The notes under the pieces: generated by a model
The model's input: only the letters and a program-made list of their open reading frames with translations
What the model was told of the DNA's origin: nothing
The model's database searches: none
Position numbers and translations under genes: made by a program
NCBI GenBank assembly: GCA_028641055.1
Contig: CM054057.1
Coordinates: forward strand, 574,926,610-574,990,609
Reading direction: 5' to 3'
From: Alopecurus myosuroides
Taxonomy: Eukaryota; Streptophyta; Magnoliopsida; Poales; Poaceae
DNA length: 64,000 nt
In this document: positions 22,548 to 32,453 of the stretch, one piece after another
Position numbering within the stretch: position 1 is the first letter of the stretch
How the letters are laid out: every line of letters begins with the position of its first letter

Positions 22548-22783
22548 TGTTAGAGTCCGTGATGGGCCTGAGCCCATTAGTCTTAGGGTTTGCTTAGAGG
22601 TCAAGTAAGCCTTGCTTAGGGGTCAAGTAAACCTCTCTATATATTGAGAGTAGATGTATCAATCTAATCAAGCAAGAATTAAGAAGGAAAACCCTTCCCT
22701 CTTGCCCGGCCGTGGGAAAGGATCCCACGGCCGGCTCTCTCGTGCCCTCGCAAATCTCTCTCCCGCTCAAACCCTAGAAGCCA
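22548..22783 (+). repeat. Left LTR, in inverted orientation
   Basis: This repeat is 236 bp, from TGTTAGAGTCC to AGAAGCCA, reading on the plus strand. It contains a TATATATTGAG box near 22640 and the GCCGTGGGAAAGGATCCCACGGC foldback near 22707. No primer site follows its inner end, unlike the right copy. Confidence 0.82.
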
Positions 22784-23898
22784 TAACCTATTTTATTGAC
22801 CTGAAATAAGCTAGCCCGAATGAGACTTCGACTCTTTATTTTTGACTCCGAACGATAAGAGAATCCTCCGTGCGCCGAACTTGGGCGTTTGCAGCCCCCT
22901 GGATCCCAAGGACGCCATCGGGACCAAGGGAGCCCTCGCGGCGGCCGGCGGCAGAATGCAGTGGTGCTACGCATTGCGCTCCTGTCGGTGACGCCATGTC
23001 TTCTCCCCGCCAGCTGATTGTCGATGTCGCAGACTTGGAGGTCGCCGCCCATGGGAAAAACAACATGCCCGCCGCCCGTGGGGGAAACCGCATGCCCAAT
23101 ATCCCCAACGCAGCGGACGAGATCGAGTTCTGTTGCACCGCGAAGCGCAACTTGGAGGAGCTGCAGCTGCAAATCACGCATCTCCCGCACATGTCGACGC
23201 GCTAGGAGGCCGCGCGCAGCAGCCTGCAGCCTCACCGCCGCTGACACGTCGTCTATAGAGATCCAAGCCGGACGCGGTGATGGCGACGGCTGGAACTTGA
23301 TCGGTTGGATGGGTTTGTCATGGGACGGCGGTGGCGCTGCTGGGAACAATGTAGTTGCAATCCCGTCGTAGGGCATCCCATGCTGGAACGTGATGACTGG
23401 CGCCATGGTCGCGGACGAGGGCGGCGGCGGCGGCCCTGCGGGGGTCGGCGCCGGTGTTGCGACCATGGAGGACTCCCCGTTGAATGGCGCACCGTCGGGA
23501 GCGGCGTAAGTACCGGCGAAGCGGGAGGGCCCGCCGTACTGTTGGGGTGGCGCCGGTGGTGACTGGATGTGCGGCGGCGCCCAAGCTGCCGTATAGATCG
23601 GCCCGGAGACGGACAGCGGCAGCGGGGGCTGCAGCAGCTTAGCGTCGAGTGGCGGCGACGACATCAGCCTGACGTCGAGTGGCTCCGTCCGCTGGAGGAG
23701 CACGGCGATGACGTGCTTGATGTCGGAGACCGACTCGGTCAGGTCGCGGAGGCGCGTGGAGAGCTCCTGGATCGAGAGGATGGGGGCGGGCTCCCGAGCC
23801 GGCGCGGCCGGGGCCGCAGACGCCGACGGGGGCGCCATGGTGGTGGGCGCGCCCGACGAGGCGATCGGGACGGAGGCGGTGGACAAGCCCGAAGACAT
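22774..23898 (-). CDS. Pro/Ala-rich protein with an IQ-like motif
   Basis: The frame opens from the primer site onward. The first ATG is 23898-23896, giving 375 codons to the TAG at 22776-22774. The stop lies inside the left inverted LTR. The N-terminal third has a helical segment (LSTRLRDLTESVSDIKHVIAVL), then a long Pro/Ala/Gly-rich low-complexity region, then VRLQAAARGLLARRHV at about residues 220-240. That stretch fits a calmodulin-binding IQ motif and resembles segments seen in grass retroelement proteins. The C-terminus is basic. No zinc knuckle or enzyme motif is seen. A gag-like RNA-binding role is possible but unproven. The frame is intact, though high GC makes long frames more likely by chance. 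Confidence 0.55.
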   Translation of the reverse strand: MSSGLSTASVPIASSGAPTTMAPPSASAAPAAPAREPAPILSIQELSTRLRDLTESVSDIKHVIAVLLQRTEPLDVRLMSSPPLDAKLLQPPLPLSVSGPIYTAAWAPPHIQSPPAPPQQYGGPSRFAGTYAAPDGAPFNGESSMVATPAPTPAGPPPPPSSATMAPVITFQHGMPYDGIATTLFPAAPPPSHDKPIQPIKFQPSPSPRPAWISIDDVSAAVRLQAAARGLLARRHVREMRDLQLQLLQVALRGATELDLVRCVGDIGHAVSPTGGGHVVFPMGGDLQVCDIDNQLAGRRHGVTDRSAMRSTTAFCRRPPRGLPWSRWRPWDPGGCKRPSSAHGGFSYRSESKIKSRSLIRASLFQVNKIGYGF

Positions 23899-23911
23899 CG
23901 CAACCGAGGAA

Positions 23912-23921
23912 TCTGATACCA
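23912..23921 (-). other. Primer-binding site, initiator tRNA-Met type
   Basis: The minus strand TGGTATCAGA is complementary to the 3' end of plant initiator tRNA-Met. It lies 7 bp inside the right LTR, as in Copia and other plant LTR elements. Confidence 0.75.
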
Positions 23922-23928
23922 AATCTTA

Positions 23929-24162
23929 TGGTTGCTAGGGTTTGAGCGGGAGAGAGAGAGAGGGCGCGGGAGAGCCGGCCGTGGGGATCCTTTCCCACGG
24001 CCGGGCAAGAGGGAAGGGTTTTCCTTCTTAATTCTTGCTTGATTAGATTGATACATCTCCTCTCAAAATATAGAGAGGTTTACTTGACCCCTAAGCAAGG
24101 CTTACTTGACCTCTAAGCAAACCCTAAGACTAATGGGCTCAGGCCCATCACGGACTCTAACA
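23929..24162 (-). repeat. Right LTR (5' LTR of the minus-strand element)
   Basis: This repeat is 234 bp, reading TGTTAGAGTCC inward on the minus strand from 24162 and ending AGCAACCA at 23929, next to the primer site. It differs from the left copy by a handful of substitutions and small indels, mostly near the inner end. Confidence 0.82.
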
Positions 24163-24167
24163 GCAGT

Positions 24168-24748
24168 TCCGTACCTAGTGCGCCCACAGGGATATGGGTA
24201 TGGCTAATTTATCTCTCTACCATGACCAAGCCCGTCCACCCCACCTAGCCATGATCCACGCCAATCTCATGTACCACCCTGCGTACGGTGGAGTCTGGCG
24301 CCAGCGCAGAGTGCGTCCGGCCACAACACTCTCATCACGCAGGCAACCCTTCCGTCGGCAATGTATCTGGTCACCGACCGAGCTTGCTGCCCCTACACAA
24401 TACGTCATCGCTGTTCCGTCCCTCGAAACTGCATGTGGCCACGTCCCCGTGTATGCAACATACCTCTCCATCGTCGTCGACGCCTTGTGCCTCATCTCAA
24501 AGCGCTCGTCTAGCTGATAAGTCTAGATTGATTCGATGCAGAGTTATCGATCATGGACCCCTCCCATATTTAAAGTCTAAGAGATGTAGGGTGATTAGTC
24601 CTTTCCTTTTTGTATTGGAGCCGGACACGGACTACGTACAATGACAAGTCGGCACGGTGAGCAGACGGTTCGATGGTAGGGTTTCCTTTGGCCCACGGGT
24701 TGACATTTAAATTCCCGAGGGGTCAAAGAATAAAACGCTAAATATAGA
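24168..24748. other. Helitron 5' segment, unidentified
   Basis: This runs from the inverted-LTR element to the Helitron start TCTATATTTAGCG (minus strand, 24748). The left part is moderately GC-rich with short frames on both strands and no recognisable domain. It may be captured host sequence. Confidence 0.35.
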
Positions 24749-25139
24749 TTTTGGTGGAAGGGTAAAACGGTAAAACACCATGTTGGACCGGAAGAAGCCT
24801 ATTGAAACGATTGAAGACTTTTCTAGCTTCTATAGCAATATGTCCAAATTCTTTAAGCATAGTTTCTAAGATAAAGTTTATTTTCTCAACATCTTCAATG
24901 GTATTCAAGTTGAGGAACATATGTTGTAATATGGGATGGAGGTTAACAAACCTAGCTTCTAACATGTGAACTAAAAAAGTTGCAGCAGTCTCATAATTTG
25001 GAGCAAGTTCTAATACGGATTTTTCCTCAAAATTATCATGCTTGCTAACATGATCAAATAATTCTTTAATGGTATCCGTCCCAAGTATAGAACCACTTCC
25101 TACCGGTAAGTCTTTCAGGGTAAACTTAGGAAACAACAT
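24749..25139 (-). CDS. Element B protein, N-terminal part
   Basis: The frame starts at ATG 25139-25137 and is open to 24749, where the Helitron splits it in mid codon; it resumes at 13443. Visible features are FPKFTLKDLPVGSGS near the start, then acidic helical stretches (TIKELFDHVSKHDNFEE, ATFLVHMLEARFVNLHP, IEDVEKINFILETMLKEFG). There is no zinc knuckle, protease or RT. The protein is unrelated to the gag of element A, although A and B share LTR style and 3' noncoding DNA. I recognise it only as a product typical of non-autonomous Triticeae gypsy elements. The function is unknown. Confidence 0.7.
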
Positions 25140-25307
25140 GATGAAAAAGAACAACGAGGTAACAAAAGTAACAACTAGAATAAGAACTAATTTTTTTGTC
25201 TTTTTGATAAAGAGAAGCAAACAAGACGAAATAAAATAAACTAAGCAAAACAAAAACAAAGAAAAGAGATTGGAAGTGAGAGACTCCCCTTGCAGAAATT
25301 CTCTTCC

Positions 25308-25325
25308 TCCCCGGAACCGGCGCCA
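25308..25325 (-). other. Element B primer-binding site (tRNA-Asp)
   Basis: The minus strand TGGCGCCGGTTCCGGGGA lies 10 bp inside the 5' LTR and matches, with two differences, the complement of the plant tRNA-Asp 3' end. tRNA-Asp priming is characteristic of Athila-lineage gypsy elements. Confidence 0.75.
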
Positions 25326-25335
25326 GAAAAGTGCT

Positions 25336-26912
25336 TGATGCGTGTGAACACACGTTTGTTGGGAGACCCCAATAGGAAGATATGAAGAGTGCAGCAGCAA
25401 GTTTCCCTCAGCAAGAAACCAAGGTTGAATCGACCAGTAGGAGGAAAGAGTAACTTCAGAAGGTTGAAGCAGCTGAGATGGCAGGGCGCACTACCGGTTC
25501 AGTAGCAACGTGGAACCTACACAATACAATCAAATCACTTTGCCCCAACGAAGCAGTGAGGTTGTCAATCTCCCTGGTTTTGCTGAACACAAAGAGGTTA
25601 AACGTATGGTGTGGAGAACAGTAGGAACAGTATGAAAGCAGTAGGTGTTTTATCAGTATGTGGAAAATGGACTGGGGTCCACAGTTCACTAGTGGTGTCT
25701 CTCCGTGAAAGATAAATAACACGTGTGGTGAACAAATTATAGCTCGTCAATTGACAGAAATGAAGGCTGCACCGTAGTGCATATGCAGGACATAAAGATT
25801 ACTATGTGATTCATGCGGGCATTACAACAAAATACATAGACCGTCCTCCACCAGCATCTATGCCTGATAATCCACCCTCCGAATATCATCCGAACAAACG
25901 TTGGGTATTAAGTTGCAAGCAACAGATTATCGTCGTAAGCAAAGTGTGTAATGTAAACAATGTAAACTAAGTAAACACCGTTGTTTTCTCCCTAATGGAA
26001 ACAACACATCCTCCATCCGTCACATTTCTGTCACTCGAGCATGGATGCAAAGGAGGCATGAACCCACTATCGAGCATAAATACTCCCTCTTGGAGTTACT
26101 AGCATCTACTTGGCCAGAGCATCTACTAATAAGGGAGAGCAGGCAAGATCATAAATAACATATGCATGAAGATAACATGATAGATTGATAATCAGAAGAC
26201 ATAGCGGTCAACATTCATCAGATCCCAGCAAACACAACATGTAGCATTACATAAAGATGATCTTGATCATGTTAGGCAGCTCACAAGATCTAAACATGAG
26301 GTACAAAGTGGAGAGAACAACCATCTAGCTACTGATATGGACCCGTAGTCCAGGGATGAACTACTCACGCATCAGTTCGGTGGAGGGCATGGTGGTGTAG
26401 ACCCCTCCGGTGATGAATCCCCCTCCCGGCAGGGTGTCGGGGAGAGCTCCAGAACCCTCCCAATCTCGGGATGACGATGATGGCGGCCTCGGGTGTTTTT
26501 CGGGACAATGTGGTATCTTTTTAGGGTTTACGTCTCGGGGGGTATAAATAAGCGAAAGGACAAAGGCGGTGGAGGCCGGGAGGCCCCACACCACCCCATG
26601 GCGCGGCCAGGGGCACGCACCCTATGGTGTGGGCCCTCTGAGGCCCCCCTCCGGGTCTCTTTGGGACTCCATGGAACCTTCGGGAATTCTAAGACTTCCG
26701 GGCTTCGAATTTTCGAATTCTGAGAATATTTCCAGAACAACTTTTCTCAAACTAAAAATAGCAGAAAACATGGAACTGGCTCTGTGACATCTTATCAATA
26801 GGTTAGTGCGGAAAATCGTTAAAAATGACATAAAGTGTATAGCAAACATGTGGGAAACAATAAGAAAACAACATGGAACATTAGAAATTAAGGATACGTT
26901 TATGACGTATCA
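25336..26912 (-). repeat. Element B 5' LTR
   Basis: This LTR is 1577 bp, TGATACGTCATAAACG (26912, minus) to ACACGCATCA (25336). A TATAAAT-type box lies on the minus strand around 26540-26550, and a GC-rich leader follows it. The outer end abuts TSD AGCTC at 26913-26917. Confidence 0.88.
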
Positions 26913-26917
26913 AGCTC

Positions 26918-27788
26918 TTATGAAAGAACAAAACCTTGACCAAGATCCAGGCATTTCTCTCCTTCAAATTTCCTAAAGTTAAATATATTCTGCACATCAG
27001 CATGTTGAGCACTAGCAGGAAAATATTTTTGAAAGAAAGCATTAACCAAACCCATTTTACTATCAATAGATCCAGGTGACAAATTCTTGAACCAAGTTTT
27101 AGCTTCATCTTTCAACGAGAAAGGAAAAATCTTGGTAACAAAGTAAGTGCATTTCTTAATACCATCAGAAAATAAACTACTCAAAGATGAAAGATCATTC
27201 ATATGTTCCATAACACTTTTACTTTCAGTACCATAAAAAGGTTCTTTCTCAACAACAGATATATAAGATAAATCTAGAAAGAAATCATAATCCTTATCTT
27301 TAATGTGTATGAGAGATGTAACAAACTTAGCATCAGGAGAAGATTTATATTTAACAACATGTCTTGCAAGAAGACTCTTAAGAGCATTTGCACTAGTAGT
27401 ACCTTGAACTTCCTCAATAAAGTCATCATTAAGTTCAATGTAAGTTTCCTCAAGATCATCACTAGGAATTTCTCTAGACTCAGGTGAATTAACAGGTGTA
27501 CCAATATTTTCAACAGGAATTTCAGTGTTTCAATTTGTTTATCTCTAGCAATGGTAGCATCTAGGAAAGGACCTAGTGAACCAGTATCATCAAGCACAGT
27601 AGAAGCTTCATCAAAAGTATCAGAAGCATTTTCAGACTCAGCAAAAGTAGCAGTGTGTGTAGCATCGGTGGTGTAAGAAGCTTACTCATTACAGACGGAG
27701 AATCAAGAGCAACAGAGGTGTTCAGAGTTGTACCTCTCCTTGTAGTGGATGGCAATATAGGAACTTTTACATCACGAGTTTTACCCAT
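26918..27788 (-). pseudogene. Element E gag, N-terminal part
   Basis: It starts MGKTRDVKVPILPSTTRRG at 27788. The sense then shifts frame at least twice before about 27300 (the recognisable DDTGSLGPFLDATIARDKQIET is in another frame). The gag core follows at 26918-27211, with KIFPFSLKDEAKTWFKNLSPGSI and FFQKYFP, which match the Retrotrans_gag domain pattern. It ends at the B insertion and continues at 7358. In a live element it would form the virus-like particle shell. Frameshifts make it a pseudogene. Confidence 0.78.
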
Positions 27789-27847
27789 GATGAAAGGCTT
27801 GCAGCAAACAATATCGCGTTCAAGTGAGCAAATTAATAAAGCTATGC

Positions 27848-27865
27848 TCCCTGGCAACGGCGCCA
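27848..27865 (-). other. Element E primer-binding site (tRNA-Asp)
   Basis: The minus strand TGGCGCCGTTGCCAGGGA lies 11 bp inside the LTR and matches the complement of the plant tRNA-Asp 3' end with one difference. Confidence 0.8.
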
Positions 27866-27876
27866 GAAAATAGTCT

Positions 27877-29270
27877 TGATGACCCACAAGTATAGGGGAT
27901 TGCAACAGTCTTCGAGGGAAGTAAAACCCAAATTTATTGATTCGACACATGGGGAGCCAAAGAATATTTATAAGCCATAACGGATGAGTTGTCAATTCAG
28001 CTGCACCTGAAAGTAGACTTGCTCGCAGCAGTTTATCAGTGGTAACAGTTCTATTGTAGCAACAGTAGTAAAATAACAGCACGAATAAAATAGTAACAAC
28101 GATAGCAATTGTAGGAAACAACAGGATTAACGTACTGTAGTCATAGGGATGGATGAACAGGCGTTGCATGGATAAAATAGTTCATATAATAATCAAAACA
28201 TGGGCATTGCAGATAGATAATAATAAAGCATCCAAGTTCTAGGCAAACCATAGGCATGTGTTCCAATTTATTCGTACATGCTCGCAATGAGAAACTTGCA
28301 CAACATCTTTTGTCCCACCAGCCCGTTGCAGCGAGGCCTCAAGGGACTCTACTGGTAATTAAGGTGCTCCTTTTATTAAAGCAACGGAGCAAAGAATTAA
28401 CACTCCATGAACACTTGTGATCCTCAAATCACAGCCATCCCCTCCGGTTGTCCCAATTTCTGTCACTTCGGGGCCTCGGGTTCGAGATAATGACATGTGT
28501 AAACAACTTGCAGATATGATCGAGAAACATAATTATACTCATGAAACAATAACATGTTCAGATCTAAGGTCATGGAAGTCAGGCCCTAGTGACAAGCATA
28601 AAGCATAACAAGTTGCAACAACGATATAAAGTACTAATGACTGATACTAGGCACTATTCCCTAACAGTCTGGCCTTATTACATGAACGATCTCATCCAAT
28701 CCCTTCCATCCCTCTCAGCCAACAGTGGGCATTACTCACACATGGATGGGGGAATCATGGATGGTGGATGAAGAAGTGGTGGCGATGACGATGGCAATAA
28801 TCTCCTCTGAATCCCCGTCCCAGGAGGGTGCCAGAACATGAACTTCTGATCCCCGAATTGAGTTCGAGGTGGCGGCGGCGCTCTGATGTGTTTCTCTGGA
28901 ATATGACGAAGCCGCTTGGTTTTTTAGGTTACGGGACATAAGTAGTCAAAAGGGGAGCCCGAGGGGGTGGCTGGGGCCACCATACCACCAGGAGGCGCGG
29001 CCTAGAGGGGCGCGCCCAGGCTTGGTGTGGGCCCCTCCTTGCCCCCCTCCGGCTCTTCTTTTAGCTCCAGGGGTCTTCGGGTAAAATAAGGACTTCGGGA
29101 TCTTTTCTAGGCAATTTCCGAAATTTGATTTTTCTGCACAAAATGAGACACCAAGGTATCTCTACTGAAAACAGCGTTAGTATGTGTTAGTTGTATCCAA
29201 AACTCACAAGTTTAGAGGCAAACAATAGCAAAAGTGTTCGGAAAAGGAGATATGTTTTGGACGTATTACA
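27877..29270 (-). repeat. Element E 5' LTR
   Basis: This LTR is 1394 bp. The inner end on the plus strand reads TGATGACCCACAAGTATAGG, a word well known from Triticeae gypsy LTRs. The outer end is TATTACA at 29270. It shares little with the B-type LTRs beyond general layout. Confidence 0.75.
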
Positions 29271-29742
29271 GAGCTCCAGAACCCTCCCGAACTAGGGTTG
29301 ACGATGACGGCAGCTATGGATCTTTTTGGTGGAAAAGGCTCAGGTATGTAGGTTTGACCTGTCGAGGAGTATAAATAGGCGAGAGGGCAACATCGGTGGG
29401 CGGCCAGGGGGCCCACACCACCCCCAGGCACGGCTAGAGGGGGGTGCGCCGCCCTATGGTGTGGGGCCCCTGAGGCCCCCCTCCGGGTCTCCTCCAGACT
29501 CCGTGTACGTGACGACTTTCTAAGACTCTAGGATTTTGTTTCGTCCAATTTCGAGAATATTTACAGAACAACTTTTCTGAAACCAAAAACAACAGAAAAC
29601 ATGAACTGGCTCTATGGCATCTTGTCAATAGGTTAGTTCCAGAAAATCCATAAAATGTCATAAAGTGTATAGGAAACATGTAGCATAAGGCATGAAAACA
29701 ACATGGAACATCAGAAATTATGGATACGTTTGAGACGTATCA
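29271..29742 (-). repeat. B-type LTR remnant (U3 part)
   Basis: This is the first 472 bp, minus strand, of an LTR closely similar to element B's (TGATACGTCTCAAACG start at 29742, TATAAATAGGC near 29375). It is broken at 29270 by element E. The other part is not in the window. Confidence 0.75.
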
Positions 29743-30225
29743 CTACCCGAGGGTATCTTCACCAGCATTAAGCGGATCCTTTGTGGCTTTCTACAGAAAG
29801 GGCATAAGCAGGTGCATGGTGGCCACTCTTTTTTGGTGTGGGATAGAGTTTGCATGCCCAAGTAGCTCGGTGGCCTCGGTATTCTCGACCTGAGGAGGAT
29901 GGACCTGACTTTACAGTTGAGGTGGCTTTGGCTTGAGCGCACCGCTTTTGATAAGCCGGGACAAGAGTTCGACCTCCAGGTTCCCACGTTGGTTCGACAA
30001 ATCTTTGAGTCGGCTACCCGTTCAATGCTTGGAGATGGAGCCACGACTTTGTTTTGGACGGACAAGTGGCTATAGGAGGGAAGGATCCGGGATCTGCCCC
30101 TAACCTTTTTGCTGATGTTCCCCGCAGGGCAAGGCTGAAACAGATGGTGAGGGTGGGAGGGGGGTTTGGCTAGCACTTGGGTGGATGACCTTTCCCCCAA
30201 TATACTGGCGCATGCGATTGACGAG
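29743..30225 (+). pseudogene. LINE C-terminal (zf-RVT-type) fragment
   Basis: The plus-strand sense reads GGHSFLVWDRVCMPK, LGGLGILDLRRMDLTLQLRW, then MLGDGATTLFWTDKWL, the signature of the region after reverse transcriptase in plant L1-type LINE proteins. In-frame TAG codons fall after VCMPK and after TDKWL. There is no RT core, 5' end or poly(A) tail here. It is truncated at the left by the LTR remnant. Confidence 0.75.
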
Positions 30226-31687
30226 AAAACTTATCATAAGTTAATGATAATTAAGGGGTTTAATTTAAGAATACAAGAGTGTCATGGTTGACACACTGAT
30301 AAAGTATCCCAGTACAACGAGTGTCATTATTAATGGTGTATGTTTCTTCTCTTAGAGAGGAAACACCGAAATATGGAATATTGAAAATTTATGGCATAGA
30401 GTCCGGTAAGTAGTACAGACGCATTCTCGTGCACTTAGAGGTGCCTCTTATAAGCAGACGCCTCTACGGAGGTGTCCCAACCTATGTAAAAAAGGGATTT
30501 TCCTGCAATCAATGATAATACAGGTTTCACATTCATTCTAAACTTCAACATGACCATTGGATCCTTACAATTTAATTTCCTTACTTGTCACGAGTCTTGT
30601 CCTTGCGCGAAAAATGGATAAGTTGGCCTTAGGGTATGGTAGACAAATATGTTATCTTACAAAATGGGCTGAAGACACTAGGGTCAAATCTCCAAGGGTG
30701 GAAATGTAAAATCATACCACAAACGAACATAAAAGGGAACTATCTAGATGCGAGTACAAGTGTGTGAGTCAAGTTTATTGTACTTATTGACACCTCATAA
30801 CATTTATAATTTTATGTCATATAATAAAAGCCTAAACAATCATATACGATGAAAAAAGTTAGACCATAATACCCCGTATACTTTTGTTAGGGTAGCTCTT
30901 AGAATATTAAATTAAAGCTCTATTTTGATATTTGAAGACACTAAATAAGATATAAATATATATAATCACCACAGTTCATCCAAGTGGAATAAATTATCAT
31001 GGGAATGAATGTAACTTTGTTAACTTTTAATGTTTTTCTCTAGTGTAGGCGGAATTAATTTCATCAAACATCTCAAGTAAATCATAGAAAATAAAATTGT
31101 TCTCAAGACCAAATATTTATATTTTAATATCATTTCTTTTTTGTAATGAGAACTGCTCCTATTGTGCAACAAAATGATATAAGTTGGTAAGCATTGTATA
31201 AGAGAGGAAACTAGGTCAGATTTCATGACGAAACAATCTTTGAAGAAGTAATAATATTTAGTATAAACATGTTACACACTATTTTATTACAGCCAATTGA
31301 CTATTAGGACCGACTAGTGTCATTGCACAACCACTGATGGGTTGGTAGTTCAGCCATATATTGTTCAATGTAATTCACATTCAGTAGTTTCTTCCAAAGC
31401 TAATAACTACACGGACACACCCTCACAAAAGTTTCACTGTTGAGAATTGAGTAGTGGTCGGGGGATGCATGACCACGGACGTCCGACACCTCCTCACTTC
31501 TATAACATATTAACCACGAGAATTAGTGAATACTGAGCAAGCCATACATGAGTAGTGTGGAATAAGAGTGCATTGTGTATTTCTTTGGAAGTACTTTATT
31601 GTATGGTTAGGGATTCTCTCAATACAACAGTATTTTATTATTATCCCGACTATATTAGGTTTAATATGTTGAAAATACATTTTTTTC
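30226..31687. other. Unannotated AT-rich DNA
   Basis: I see no coding frame longer than about 70 codons, no domain, and no element ends here. It may be old degraded repeat or unique intergenic sequence. Confidence 0.3.
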
Positions 31688-32437
31688 TTAATTTTGTTGA
31701 TAAATTTTCAATGGAATCCGAATTTGTTTTATTTTTGATGTCATAATACATGAGACTTCAAGAAAACCGTATGTAAAATATACAGGAAGAACTGATGAAC
31801 ACACAAAGACATGAAGTTCCATAAAAGTTTGAAGGAAGAAGTGTGTTTCTTTAAATTTTAATAAAGCATTGTAGGAAAAAGAATCGTTCACTCTAGCTTT
31901 GACATAGGCAACTGCAATATTTCTCAAATATTTTATTTTCACTATCCTTTGGCAAAAAACCATCTTGAGTATCCAACTTCCAACACCACATACAACGGAG
32001 GCTAATATTTTCTTTATCCATGTAGTTATCTAGCCCCAAAAAATCTTATTTTATGTTTATCAAGTTTTTCCGCACAATTTTTGTTAAGGAGAAACATAAC
32101 TTGATTTTAAAGGGAGTTTCATGGTAATAGCTTGATCAAGGTAATGTTTCATACACAAAATAGTATCATCTGTATACTGCTGAATTGACACTCCGTTGTC
32201 TATAAGATCATTAGTAAAACCAGTAATAAGACCATTTTGTTGAGCTTGTAAAATAACCATTCATAAACCATATTAAATAAAGTAGGCGAGATGGATCACA
32301 TTTTACCCTGTTAGCATGTTTAAATAGGGCCCCATTTCATTGTGTATTTCCATAGTACTATACCTGAAGGGATTCCAAGTCGGTTTGATGTTAATGACCG
32401 TTGCATTAGGGAGCTAATAGTTTTGCAAGTTTTATAC
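31688..32437 (-). pseudogene. LINE reverse transcriptase remnant
   Basis: Reading leftward, the minus strand shows ISPTLFNMV (the SPLLFN block), then NGLITGF, then GVSIQQYTDDTIL, which is the RT active-site block with YTDD in place of YADD (minus strand at about 32170-32185). Farther left comes a WILKMVFCQRIVKIKYLRNI segment matching the region after RT in plant LINEs. Frames shift several times and stops are frequent. It is an inactive L1-type fragment and opposite in strand to the LINE piece at 29743. Confidence 0.72.
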
Positions 32438-32453
32438 ACGTGCAGAATTTCTC

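Larger units (their letters stand above)
22548..24162 (-). mobile_element. Retroelement with inverted LTRs (1615 bp)
   Basis: The element is flanked by a perfect 5-bp TSD GCAGT (22543-22547 and 24163-24167). Its terminal repeats of about 235 bp are near-identical but inverted: TGTTAGAGTCCGTGATGG reads inward from both ends. A minus-strand site TGGTATCAGA (23921-23912), matching the initiator tRNA-Met primer site, lies a few bases inside the right repeat. This identifies it as an LTR retroelement rather than a DNA transposon. Inside is one 375-codon minus-strand frame. It has no RT, integrase or protease. Direct LTR orientation is the rule, so this copy is structurally abnormal, yet it clearly integrated as a unit. 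It lies in the Helitron. Confidence 0.82.
13444..24748 (-). mobile_element. Helitron (minus strand) carrying three nested elements
   Basis: On the minus strand the element begins TCTATATTTAGCG at 24748 and ends in a short hairpin followed by CTAG at 13447-13444. It is flanked by A (minus, 24749) and T (minus, 13443), as expected for insertion between A and T with no TSD. Decisive support: removing exactly this interval restores one uninterrupted reading frame in element B. About 2.3 kb is Helitron sequence. The rest is a MITE (14336-14417), a CACTA (14900-22175) and an inverted-LTR element (22548-24162). No Rep/helicase frame is visible, so it is non-autonomous. The remaining internal segments (13473-14335, 14420-14896, 22179-22542, 24168-24748) are unidentified and may be captured host DNA. 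Confidence 0.82.
7364..26912 (-). mobile_element. Element B: non-autonomous Athila-like LTR retrotransposon
   Basis: This is a minus-strand element with LTRs at 25336-26912 (5') and 7364-8922 (3'). AGCTC directly flanks it at 7359-7363 and 26913-26917, which is the 5-bp TSD. It interrupts the gag of element E, whose halves rejoin outside it. Of its 19.5 kb only about 6.6 kb is B itself: a solo LTR (10166-11777) and a Helitron (13444-24748) account for the rest. Its primer site matches plant tRNA-Asp, and a purine tract (minus-strand AAGCTTGGGGATG) precedes the 3' LTR. It has one 206-codon frame and no protease, RT or integrase, so it would need a helper element. LTR style resembles Triticeae families of the Sabrina/WHAM type; the exact name is uncertain. 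Confidence 0.88.
26918..29270 (-). mobile_element. Element E, 5' part (LTR, primer site, gag N-terminus)
   Basis: The minus-strand LTR runs 29270-27877 (starts TGTAATACGTCC, ends GGGTCATCA). A tRNA-Asp-type primer site follows at 27865-27848, and gag starts at 27788 and is interrupted by element B at 26913. The rest of gag is at 6488-7358; pol and the other LTR are absent from the window. The right flank is an LTR remnant (29271-29742), so E inserted into an older LTR. LTR style is that of Athila-like Triticeae elements (Sabrina/BAGY-2 type); the name is uncertain. Confidence 0.78.

Noticed and set aside
23899..23922. Eight extra N-terminal codons for the inverted-LTR element protein
   Set aside because: They would start at TTG within the primer-binding site; the first ATG is at 23898.
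22548..24162. Inverted-LTR unit as a MULE-like DNA transposon with long inverted repeats
   Set aside because: The TSD is 5 bp rather than 9, the ends are TG...CA, and a tRNA-Met primer site lies beside one repeat, all pointing to an LTR retroelement.
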